From: Gallicola sp.
Lineage (GTDB): Bacteria; Bacillota; Clostridia; Tissierellales; Peptoniphilaceae
Length of the DNA stretch: 7,710 nt
Direction: 5' to 3'
NCBI GenBank assembly: GCA_012798975.1
Contig: JAAZME010000015.1
Location: forward strand, 1-7,710
This document shows positions 1 through 6,141 of the stretch, piece by piece. The notes below the pieces were generated by a model. The model had not been told where the DNA came from and did not search any database. It was given only the letters and a program-made list of their open reading frames with translations. Positions within the stretch are counted from its first letter, which is position 1. Every line of letters starts with the position of its first letter. The translations under genes and the position numbers were made by a program.

Positions 1-399
1 CATGGTGCGAAAGTTTCTATGTACAACTACAACAGACCTTCTTGGACTGGTTTAGCATATGAGCAAGAGTGTTACTTCCCAACTTGGATTATCCCTGAAG
101 ATCACCCAGTGACAAAAGCTTTAGCTTTCTCACACAAAAATCTTTACGGAGATAACAGAATCGGACCTGACGCTGAAATGGAAAAACGTTCTGCTCGTCC
201 ATTAATCGACAAGTGGACTTTCTCTACAAATGGTGTTGCTATCATGGGTAGACATGGAATTCCTACTATCGGATTCGGACCTGGTGCAGAAGACCAAGCT
301 CATGCTCCTAACGAAATTACTTGGAAACAAGATTTAGTAACATGTGCTGCAGTATATGCTGCATTACCAACTGTATATGTTGAAGGATTAGCTGAATAA
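1..399 (+). CDS. ygeY: YgeY family M20 metallohydrolase, C-terminal part (5' end outside window)
   Basis: The reading frame is open from base 1 (first codons His-Gly-Ala-Lys-Val-Ser) to the TAA at 397-399. About 132 C-terminal residues are therefore present of a family usually near 400 residues, and the internal ATG at 19 is not the real start. The segment covers the end of the dimerisation lid and the last part of the catalytic domain of an M20 peptidase/deacylase. Visible marks are [19 protein letters not shown], then GFGPG, then HAPNE; the His of HAPNE (codon 301-303) fits the last metal ligand of M20 enzymes. M20 enzymes cleave amide bonds of small N-acyl or N-carbamoyl amino acids with two metal ions. 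In the yge locus YgeY is thought to act on a ureido-amino acid derived from purines, giving 2,3-diaminopropionate. The family call is firm; the exact substrate is inference from context. Carbamate kinase follows 111 bases downstream, across a hairpin. Confidence 0.9.
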   Translation, partial: HGAKVSMYNYNRPSWTGLAYEQECYFPTWIIPEDHPVTKALAFSHKNLYGDNRIGPDAEMEKRSARPLIDKWTFSTNGVAIMGRHGIPTIGFGPGAEDQAHAPNEITWKQDLVTCAAVYAALPTVYVEGLAE

Positions 400-423
400 T
401 CTTATCGAACAAACAAAAGTCAT

Positions 424-477
424 AGTAAAGATGAAAAACTGAATATAGGCTATGCCTATATTCAGTTTATCTTTGCT
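424..477 (+). terminator. Intercistronic hairpin after ygeY (possible terminator or attenuator)
   Basis: A perfect 15-bp stem, AAACTGAATATAGGC (436-450) against GCCTATATTCAGTTT (454-468), has a 3-base TAT loop. Beyond a 3-base bulge (433-435) a second stem, AAAGAT (427-432) with ATCTTT (469-474), continues it, and a few further pairs reach 424/477. The 3' side is T-rich but has no unbroken T run, so full termination is uncertain. It could partly terminate, set relative expression of ygeY and the kinase, or protect the ygeY 3' end. I see no convincing promoter between the hairpin and the kinase, so read-through seems needed. Confidence 0.5.
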
Positions 478-510
478 TGTTAACAAAGTAGAATAGAGGG
501 ATATTATTAT

Positions 511-1458
511 ATGGAAAAAACACGTGTTGTCTTAGCGTTAGGCGGAAATGCTTTAGGAAATTCTCCAGAAGAGCAGAAAGAAGCTGTTAAAATTACTGCA
601 CGCTCAATCGCGGACTTAATTGAAAACAATTTCAAGGTTATGATCGGTCACGGAAACGGTCCTCAAGTAGGAATGATCAACCTTGCAATGGAAACTGCAA
701 GCAAATCTGAAGAAGGAACTCCTAGCATGCCATTCCCAGAATGCGGAGCTATGAGTCAAGGATACATTGGATACCATTTACAAAATGCTATCTACAATGA
801 ATTCATCCAAAAAAGAGGCAGAGAAATTCCAGTATGTTCTGTTGTAACACAAGTAGTTGTTGATAAAAACGATCCAGCATTCGAAAATCTTACAAAGCCA
901 ATCGGAAGTTTCTATACAGAAGAAGAAGCTAAGAAAATCGAAGCTGAAAAAGGATACACATTTAAAGAAGATGCAGGTAGAGGATATAGAAGAGTAGTGG
1001 CTTCTCCAAAACCAGTTGAAATCGTAGAAGACGAATCTATTCGCGCTTTATACGAAGCACATACAGTAACTGTTGCTGGCGGCGGCGGCGGAATTCCTGT
1101 AATCAAAAATGAAGATGGAACACTAGAAGGTGTACCAGCAGTTATCGATAAAGATTTTACAAGTGAAAAACTTGCAGAATTAGTAGATGCTGATGTTTTC
1201 ATTATTTTAACTGCAGTTGAAAAAGTTGCGATCAAATTTGGTCAGCCAGACGAACAATGGTTAGATACTATGACTGTAGAAGAATGTGAAAAATATATTG
1301 CTGACGAAGAATTTGCAGCAGGTTCAATGCTTCCAAAAGTAGAAGCTGCATTAAAATTTGCTAAATCTAAACCAGGTAGAAAAACATTAATTACCTCTTT
1401 AGAAAAAGCAGCTGAAGCATTAGATGGAAAAACAGGAACATGGATTTCTTCTAAATAA
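511..1458 (+). CDS. arcC: Carbamate kinase (ArcC/YqeA type)
   Basis: A cytosolic kinase of the amino-acid kinase fold that makes ATP and carbamate from carbamoyl phosphate and ADP in fermentative catabolism. At 315 residues it is full length for the family. Motifs in order: LALGGNAL (8-15), GHGNGPQVG (46-54), ECGAMSQGYIGY (77-88), TQVVVD (113-118), VVASPKP (162-168), a glycine run before IPV (190-197), VIDKDFTSEKLA (211-222), LTAVEKV (233-239), GSMLPKVEAA (271-280) and GTWI near the C terminus. AGAGGG at 495-500 sits 10 bases before the ATG and supports this start. It lies between ygeY and ygfK, with the next gene 36 bases downstream. That position suggests it uses carbamoyl phosphate released from ureido intermediates of purine breakdown, as proposed for yqeA in the E. 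coli locus, rather than from arginine; no arginine deiminase genes are visible. The symbol could equally be yqeA. Enzyme identity is very secure; the source of its substrate is inferred. Confidence 0.95.
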   Translation: MEKTRVVLALGGNALGNSPEEQKEAVKITARSIADLIENNFKVMIGHGNGPQVGMINLAMETASKSEEGTPSMPFPECGAMSQGYIGYHLQNAIYNEFIQKRGREIPVCSVVTQVVVDKNDPAFENLTKPIGSFYTEEEAKKIEAEKGYTFKEDAGRGYRRVVASPKPVEIVEDESIRALYEAHTVTVAGGGGGIPVIKNEDGTLEGVPAVIDKDFTSEKLAELVDADVFIILTAVEKVAIKFGQPDEQWLDTMTVEECEKYIADEEFAAGSMLPKVEAALKFAKSKPGRKTLITSLEKAAEALDGKTGTWISSK

Positions 1459-1482
1459 GAAGAAGTCCTTATAATAATTTTT

Positions 1483-1488
1483 AGGGGG
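1483..1488 (+). promoter_or_regulatory. Ribosome binding site deciding the ygfK start
   Basis: AGGGGG ends 6 bases before the ATG at 1495. A second in-frame ATG at 1507 (codon 5) would be 18 bases from this site, too far, so 1495 is the better start. Confidence 0.8.
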
Positions 1489-1494
1489 AACAGA

Positions 1495-4400
1495 ATGAGC
1501 GAATTTATGAGAAAGATACCGTTCGAGCAATTGATGAACTGGTGTAGAGAAGAGTATAAAAAAGACGAAACAATTTTCGGCGTACATAAGGAAAAATTCT
1601 ACTTCAGTAAATCTGGAAAAACTATGAAGAACGTGTTTGGCGAAGATATTACAACTCCAGTAGGTCCTGCAGCAGGCCCACAATCACAATTAGCACAAAA
1701 TATAATTGCATCTTATTTAACAGGTGCTAGATTTATGGAAATCAAAACTGTCCAAGAAATCGACGGTAAAGGAATCCAAGACGCAGTACCTAGACCATGT
1801 ATCTTTGCAGAAGATGAGTGTTACAACCAAGAGTGGTCAACAGAGCTTACAGTTCAACAAGCTTTTGACGAATATGTAAAAGCATATGTTGCTATTCACG
1901 CATTAGCGAAAGAATTAGGAATCTCTGACAAAAAAGATTTCGCTTACAACATGTCAGTTGGTTATAACTTAGAAGATATCAAGAAAGAAAAAACAGATAC
2001 GTATATCAACAATCTTAATGATGCTTCTAACACACCTGCATTCAAAGACAGCGTTCAATGGTTAAAAGACAATTTAGATAAATTCGATAACCTTACTGAA
2101 GAAGATATCGATGCAATTAGTCCTGTTGTATGTAATACAGTTACTATTTCTACACTTCACGGCTGTCCAGCAGATGAAATCGAAAGTATCGCTTCTTATA
2201 TGTTAACTGAAAAGAACATGGATACATTTGTAAAAATGAACCCAACTCTTTTAGGAATTGACAGAGCTCGAGAAATTGCTAATAAATTAAACTTCGACTA
2301 TATCAGCTTCTCTGAAACAAACTTCGGACTTGACCTTAAATTTGATCAAGCAGTTGAAATGGTTGGAAGATTATTAGAATTAGCTGAAGAAAAAGGAAGA
2401 GTATTCGGTGTTAAAATCACAAATACTTGTCCAGTAGATACATTAAGAAATGAATTGCCAAATGACGAAATGTACATGTCAGGACGTTCATTGTATCCAC
2501 TTTCTGTAGCAACTGCATTATTAATTTCTGAGCCATTTGGCGGTAAATTACCAATTTCATACTCAGGTGGAGCAGATGCATTCAAACTAGCTGATTTATT
2601 AAACTTAGGATTCCAGCCTATTACAGTAGCTACAACTATTCTTAAACCAGGTGGATATTCAAGATTTAAACAATTAGCAGAAATCTCTGAAGAAACTATG
2701 TTTGACTATAAAGGTGTTGATGTAGAAGCTCTTAAAAAATACTTTGATGAACTTCTTAACACTTGGGAAAACAATAAATTATACAGAGAAAAAGTAGGAT
2801 CAAGAAAAACTGATTCTAAATTACCATTAGTTGACTGTTTCAAAGCACCTTGTAAAGATGGCGGATGTCCGATTGAACAACAAATTCCAGAGTATTTGAA
2901 ACTTGTTGCTGACGGAAACTATGATGAAGCTATGAAAGTTATTGCTAACGATAACACAGCTCCTACAATCTTAGGACAAATCTGTGCTCATCACTGTCAA
3001 GAACACTGTACAAGAGTAGACTATGAAAAAACTCTTCAAATCAGAGACATTAAGTTAATTGCTGCTGACAATGCTCAAGATGCATTTGTTAAAAATATTA
3101 AACCAGCAGATATCAAATCTGACAAGAAAGTTGCCGTAATCGGAGCTGGTGCAGGCGGTATCGCTGTTGCTTCTTATTTAAGACGTAACGGAGTTGACGT
3201 AACAGTATTTGAAAAATTAGCGAAACCTTACGGAATTATCAGCCATGTAATTCCTGAATTCAGAATTTCTGATGAGCAAATCAACAGAGACTTTGCTATA
3301 GCAGAAGCTCAAGGTGTGAATTTCAAATTTAACACGGAAGTTACTGAAAACTATAGCGAACTTAAAAAAGATTATGATTATGTAGTAGTAGCAACAGGAG
3401 CTTGGAAAGCAGGAAATGCACCTGTTAAAGAAGGCGCTGAAAAGACTACAGATGCATTAGACTTCTTATGGAAAGTTCGTATGGAAGGCGGAGCAGATTT
3501 AGGTAAGAGAGTTGCAGTAGTAGGAGCTGGAGACGTTGCTATGGACTGTACAAGAACTGCTGCGAAACAAGATGGAGTTGAAGAAGTAGTATTAATCTAC
3601 AGAAGAACTGAAAGCTACATGCCAGCAACTCAAGAAGAAGTTAATGAAGTGAAAGAAGAAGGACACAAAATCATGGAATTAACTCAACCAGTTAGCTATG
3701 ATGGAAAAGTTCTTAAATGCGAAGCTATGGAATTAGGCGCATTTGATGCTTCTGGAAGAAAATCTATTTCTGGAACTGGTGAATTCAGCGAATATGAATT
3801 TGATACAGTAATCGGAGCAACTGGTGCTAAAGTTGATACATCTGCATTCGAAGCAAATGGATTAAACTTAGACGATAGAGGCCGTGTACAATTACTTCCT
3901 ACTAACGAATCCAGTGTTGAAAATGTATATGTAGTAGGAGACTGTAAAGCGGGTCCTTCTACAATCGTAAGAGCTATGGGCGATGCTAAAAAAGTAGCTA
4001 TCGACATCTTAACAAAAGAAGGATTAGACAATGACTTCGAAAAATTCTCTGCTCCATTAGATGATCAAGACATTTATGCGAGAAAAGCATTCTTAGATCC
4101 AGTAAAAGAAGGCAAAGAAGAAGGAACAAGATGTTTACAATGTGATCATATCTGTGAAGTATGTGCAGAAGTTTGTCCTAACAGAGCAAACGTAGCCTTC
4201 AATATCGATGGATATGAAGACTTGCACCAAATCGTTCATATCGACGGAATGTGTAATGAGTGCGGTAACTGTGGAGTATTCTGTCCGCATGCTGACAACC
4301 CATACAAAGATAAAATGACAATTTTCTGGACATTAAACGACTTTGTTGATTCAACAAACAAAGGATTCTTAAGAATCAGCGAAGACACTTATAAAGTAAG

Positions 4401-4560
4401 AATGGAAAATGGAAATGTTGTAGATCATAAAATCGGCGATGGCAAAATCACTGAAGATATGGAAAACTTCTTAACAACATTAGTTAATGATTATGCATTT
4501 ATGTGGGATCCAACTGACTATGTAACATTAGACGAGTGGGAAACACCAGTACAAGCGTAA
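1495..4560 (+). CDS. ygfK: YgfK: FMN/FAD iron-sulfur oxidoreductase, candidate purine (urate) reductase
   Basis: A 1021-residue cytosolic oxidoreductase, close to the length of E. coli YgfK, long annotated as a putative selenate reductase subunit. An N-terminal FMN-binding TIM barrel (about 45-395) of dihydroorotate/dihydropyrimidine dehydrogenase type shows TPVGPAAGPQSQLAQ (54-68), EIKTV (82-86), HGCPADEIE (222-230), FVKMNP (245-250), FGVKITNT (304-311) and ISYSGGADAF (354-363). A glutamate synthase small subunit-like part follows: a cysteine region (C448, C453, C458; C497, C501, C505), a first dinucleotide site GAGAGG (550-555), a second GAGDVA (677-682) and GDCKAGPSTIVRAMGDA (815-831). The C terminus carries two [4Fe-4S] motifs: C883-x3-C887-x2-C890-x3-C894-P and C920-x2-C923-x2-C926-x3-C930-P. 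These parts suggest NAD(P)H electrons passing through FAD and Fe-S clusters to FMN and a substrate ring. With ssnA, ygeY and a purine permease nearby, reduction of urate or a related purine is more plausible than selenate reduction, but the reaction is inferred. No frameshift is seen. Confidence 0.92.
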   Translation: MSEFMRKIPFEQLMNWCREEYKKDETIFGVHKEKFYFSKSGKTMKNVFGEDITTPVGPAAGPQSQLAQNIIASYLTGARFMEIKTVQEIDGKGIQDAVPRPCIFAEDECYNQEWSTELTVQQAFDEYVKAYVAIHALAKELGISDKKDFAYNMSVGYNLEDIKKEKTDTYINNLNDASNTPAFKDSVQWLKDNLDKFDNLTEEDIDAISPVVCNTVTISTLHGCPADEIESIASYMLTEKNMDTFVKMNPTLLGIDRAREIANKLNFDYISFSETNFGLDLKFDQAVEMVGRLLELAEEKGRVFGVKITNTCPVDTLRNELPNDEMYMSGRSLYPLSVATALLISEPFGGKLPISYSGGADAFKLADLLNLGFQPITVATTILKPGGYSRFKQLAEISEETMFDYKGVDVEALKKYFDELLNTWENNKLYREKVGSRKTDSKLPLVDCFKAPCKDGGCPIEQQIPEYLKLVADGNYDEAMKVIANDNTAPTILGQICAHHCQEHCTRVDYEKTLQIRDIKLIAADNAQDAFVKNIKPADIKSDKKVAVIGAGAGGIAVASYLRRNGVDVTVFEKLAKPYGIISHVIPEFRISDEQINRDFAIAEAQGVNFKFNTEVTENYSELKKDYDYVVVATGAWKAGNAPVKEGAEKTTDALDFLWKVRMEGGADLGKRVAVVGAGDVAMDCTRTAAKQDGVEEVVLIYRRTESYMPATQEEVNEVKEEGHKIMELTQPVSYDGKVLKCEAMELGAFDASGRKSISGTGEFSEYEFDTVIGATGAKVDTSAFEANGLNLDDRGRVQLLPTNESSVENVYVVGDCKAGPSTIVRAMGDAKKVAIDILTKEGLDNDFEKFSAPLDDQDIYARKAFLDPVKEGKEEGTRCLQCDHICEVCAEVCPNRANVAFNIDGYEDLHQIVHIDGMCNECGNCGVFCPHADNPYKDKMTIFWTLNDFVDSTNKGFLRISEDTYKVRMENGNVVDHKIGDGKITEDMENFLTTLVNDYAFMWDPTDYVTLDEWETPVQA

Positions 4561-4581
4561 TTAATAGCAAAATTAAAAAAC

Positions 4582-4604
4582 ATAGGAGGGCTTAGCCCTC
4601 CTAT
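4582..4604. terminator. GC-rich hairpin between ygfK and ssnA
   Basis: ATAGGAGGGC (4582-4591) pairs perfectly with GCCCTCCTAT (4595-4604) around a TTA loop. An A6 run (4575-4580) lies upstream, but the downstream side is ATATAT without a T run. Read on the - strand it would be a canonical intrinsic terminator with a T6 tail; on the + strand it is at best a partial one, or a transcript-end stabiliser or processing structure. No - strand gene is visible here. It shares its core with the hairpin after ssnA. Confidence 0.5.
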
Positions 4605-4640
4605 ATATATAAGAATCCATCGAAAGGATGTGTATAAAAA

Positions 4641-5966
4641 ATGATTATAGGTAACGGTAAATTAATCACTAACGACGCAGAAAGTAATTTTTACGACTGT
4701 GGAGCTGTATACGTAAAAGACAATGTAGTTGAAGATATAGGTGAATTTGAAGAAATTAAAAGCAGATACCCTAACGAAGAAGTAGTAGATGTTAAGGGAA
4801 GAGTAATCATGCCAGGTATGATTTGTGCTCACGACCATATTTATTCTTCATATGCTAGAGGAATGGCAGTAAGCAGACCAACTGTTGATTTCTTTACAAC
4901 ATTGGAAAACCAATGGTGGACACTAGATAGATCTTTAACATTAGAAGATGTTAAGCTTAATGCTTATACTACTTATTTTGAAGCAGTTAAAGCTGGTACT
5001 ACTACAGTAATCGACCACCACTCTAGCCCTAACTGTGCCGAAGGATCACTTTTTGCCATTGCTGAAGCAACAGAAGATCTTGGAATCCGTGCTTCTCTTT
5101 GTTTAGAATTATCAGACAGAGATGGAAAAGAAATTGCTGAAAAAGAAATCAAGGAAAACGTTGACTTCATTAAAGCAACTCAAAAAGACAGCAAAGGCGA
5201 TAAGCTTCATGGTTTATTTGGAATGCATGCATCTTTCACAATCAGCGACGAAACTATGGAAAAAGCTGTAGAAGCTATGGAAGGTGTTTATGATGGATAC
5301 CATGTCCACGTAGCAGAAGGAATCGAAGATGAATACGATTCTATGAAAAAATACAGCAAAAGAGTTGTAGAAAGACTTGAAGGATATAATATTCTTGGAC
5401 CTAACACAATCGCTGTTCACGGTGTAACTGTTAACGAAAGAGAAATGCAGATCCTTAGAGATACTAAAACAAATGTTGTTCACAATCCACAATCAAATAT
5501 GAACAACGCTGTAGGCGCTCCTCCTATTTCTAGAATGATCGATTTAGGAATCAATGTGGGAATCGGAACTGACGCTATGACTCAAGATATGTTCGAGTCT
5601 GTTAAAGTAGGTACTGTACTTCAATCACACGAAACAGCTGATCCTACAAGAGGATTTGGCGAAGGTGCCTATATGCTGTTTACTGGAAACCAAAATATCT
5701 GCGACAGATATTTCAACAAGCCTCTTGGAAGAATTCAAAAAGGTGCTTATGCAGATATCATCACAGTAGATTATTTCCCTCATACTCCAATGGGATCTCA
5801 GAACTGGGTAGGACATGTTTTATTCGGCATGTCAGGCGGAATGGTTAACGATACTATGATTAACGGAAAATTCGTTATGAAAGATAGAATTATTACAACA
5901 GTAGATGAAATGGCTATCAAAGCTAAATCTATTGAAAGAGCTACAGAAATCTGGAAAAATATGTAA
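4641..5966 (+). CDS. ssnA: SsnA family metal-dependent amidohydrolase/deaminase
   Basis: A 441-residue cytosolic enzyme, matching the roughly 440-residue SsnA family in the amidohydrolase superfamily, which includes guanine and chlorohydrolase-type deaminases. The N-terminal and C-terminal strands form the small beta domain, ending PLGRIQKGAYADIITVDY (361-378). The metal site looks complete: H64 and H66 (HDH), H223 with catalytic E226 in HVHVAE (221-226), H260 in AVHG, and D311 in GTDAM. NPQSNMNN (282-289) is the substrate-side motif typical of this branch. The start is supported by an AAAGGA site at 4623-4628, 12 bases upstream, and by an in-frame stop just before it (4635-4637). In purine-degrading clusters ssnA travels with ygfK, ygeW/X/Y and hyuA, and is thought to open or deaminate a purine-derived ring. 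The superfamily and SsnA call are strong; the specific reaction remains inference. Confidence 0.92.
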   Translation: MIIGNGKLITNDAESNFYDCGAVYVKDNVVEDIGEFEEIKSRYPNEEVVDVKGRVIMPGMICAHDHIYSSYARGMAVSRPTVDFFTTLENQWWTLDRSLTLEDVKLNAYTTYFEAVKAGTTTVIDHHSSPNCAEGSLFAIAEATEDLGIRASLCLELSDRDGKEIAEKEIKENVDFIKATQKDSKGDKLHGLFGMHASFTISDETMEKAVEAMEGVYDGYHVHVAEGIEDEYDSMKKYSKRVVERLEGYNILGPNTIAVHGVTVNEREMQILRDTKTNVVHNPQSNMNNAVGAPPISRMIDLGINVGIGTDAMTQDMFESVKVGTVLQSHETADPTRGFGEGAYMLFTGNQNICDRYFNKPLGRIQKGAYADIITVDYFPHTPMGSQNWVGHVLFGMSGGMVNDTMINGKFVMKDRIITTVDEMAIKAKSIERATEIWKNM

Positions 5967-5971
5967 TAAAA

Positions 5972-6001
5972 AGGAGGGCTAAAGCTAGCTTTAGCCCTTC
6001 T
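5972..6001. terminator. GC-rich hairpin after ssnA
   Basis: A stem of about 13 bp (5972-5984 with 5989-6001, one G-T pair) closes a CTAG loop; its core is GGGCTAAAG against CTTTAGCCC. It begins just after the ssnA stop at 5964-5966. An A-rich stretch precedes it and AATATAAAAAAG follows, so there is no + strand T run. It probably marks the end of the ygeY-ssnA transcript, because a new promoter starts about 14 bases later, but termination strength is uncertain. Core sequence AGGAGGGCT is shared with the hairpin before ssnA. Confidence 0.55.
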
Positions 6002-6014
6002 AATATAAAAAAGT

Positions 6015-6043
6015 GTGATATTATAGAAAACGTATGCTATAAT
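6015..6043 (+). promoter_or_regulatory. Housekeeping sigma-type promoter for the permease
   Basis: GTGATA (6015-6020, four of six matches to TTGACA) is followed by a 17-base spacer and a perfect TATAAT (6038-6043). The TGC just before it makes an extended -10. Expected transcription start is near 6050. This places the permease in its own transcription unit with a leader of about 90 bases. Confidence 0.75.
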
Positions 6044-6051
6044 AGAAGAGT

Positions 6052-6069
6052 AGTTTAACAGATTAAACT
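6052..6069 (+). promoter_or_regulatory. Palindrome at the permease transcription start (possible operator or RNA hairpin)
   Basis: AGTTTAA (6052-6058) and TTAAACT (6063-6069) are a perfect inverted repeat around CAGA. It begins about two bases after the predicted start of transcription, a usual place for a repressor operator. In RNA it would form a weak AT-rich 7-bp hairpin at the 5' end. No regulator family can be named from sequence alone. Confidence 0.4.
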
Positions 6070-6091
6070 GATGAACTCGTACATAGGATGG

Positions 6092-6110
6092 TAAATGACA
6101 TCGTCATTTA
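6092..6110 (+). promoter_or_regulatory. Second palindrome in the permease leader
   Basis: TAAATGAC (6092-6099) and GTCATTTA (6103-6110) are a perfect 8-bp inverted repeat around ATC. It lies about 45 bases after the predicted transcription start and 17 bases before the ribosome site. It could be an operator half-site pair or an mRNA hairpin. Its sequence differs from the first palindrome, so the two are not copies of one site. No known purine riboswitch core (for example TTTCTACC) is present. Confidence 0.4.
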
Positions 6111-6141
6111 TACATAAATACAAAACGGAGGACAAAACACA

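Noticed and set aside
1078..1092. GGC repeat (four GGC codons then GGA) in the carbamate kinase gene
   Set aside because: It encodes the conserved glycine-rich loop before IPV in this family, so it is a functional motif rather than a microsatellite of interest.
912..1235. A 107-codon open frame on the - strand within carbamate kinase
   Set aside because: It lies wholly opposite a strongly conserved kinase and has low-complexity Ser/Pro-rich translation (including a Pro run opposite the Gly run); no ribosome site or family resemblance.
2346..4031. Open frames of 79 and 111 codons on the - strand within ygfK
   Set aside because: Both are opposite conserved YgfK coding sequence and show no recognisable motifs; they are expected by-products of its codon use.
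6071..6094. A 7-codon leader ORF (MNSYIGW) in the permease leader, whose stop overlaps the second palindrome
   Set aside because: There is no Shine-Dalgarno sequence in front of its ATG and no run of regulatory codons, so attenuation by a leader peptide is not supported.
6044..6141. Possible purine (guanine/adenine) riboswitch ahead of a purine permease
   Set aside because: The conserved core elements such as TTTCTACC and the paired kissing loops are absent, and the leader of about 90 bases has only two simple hairpins.
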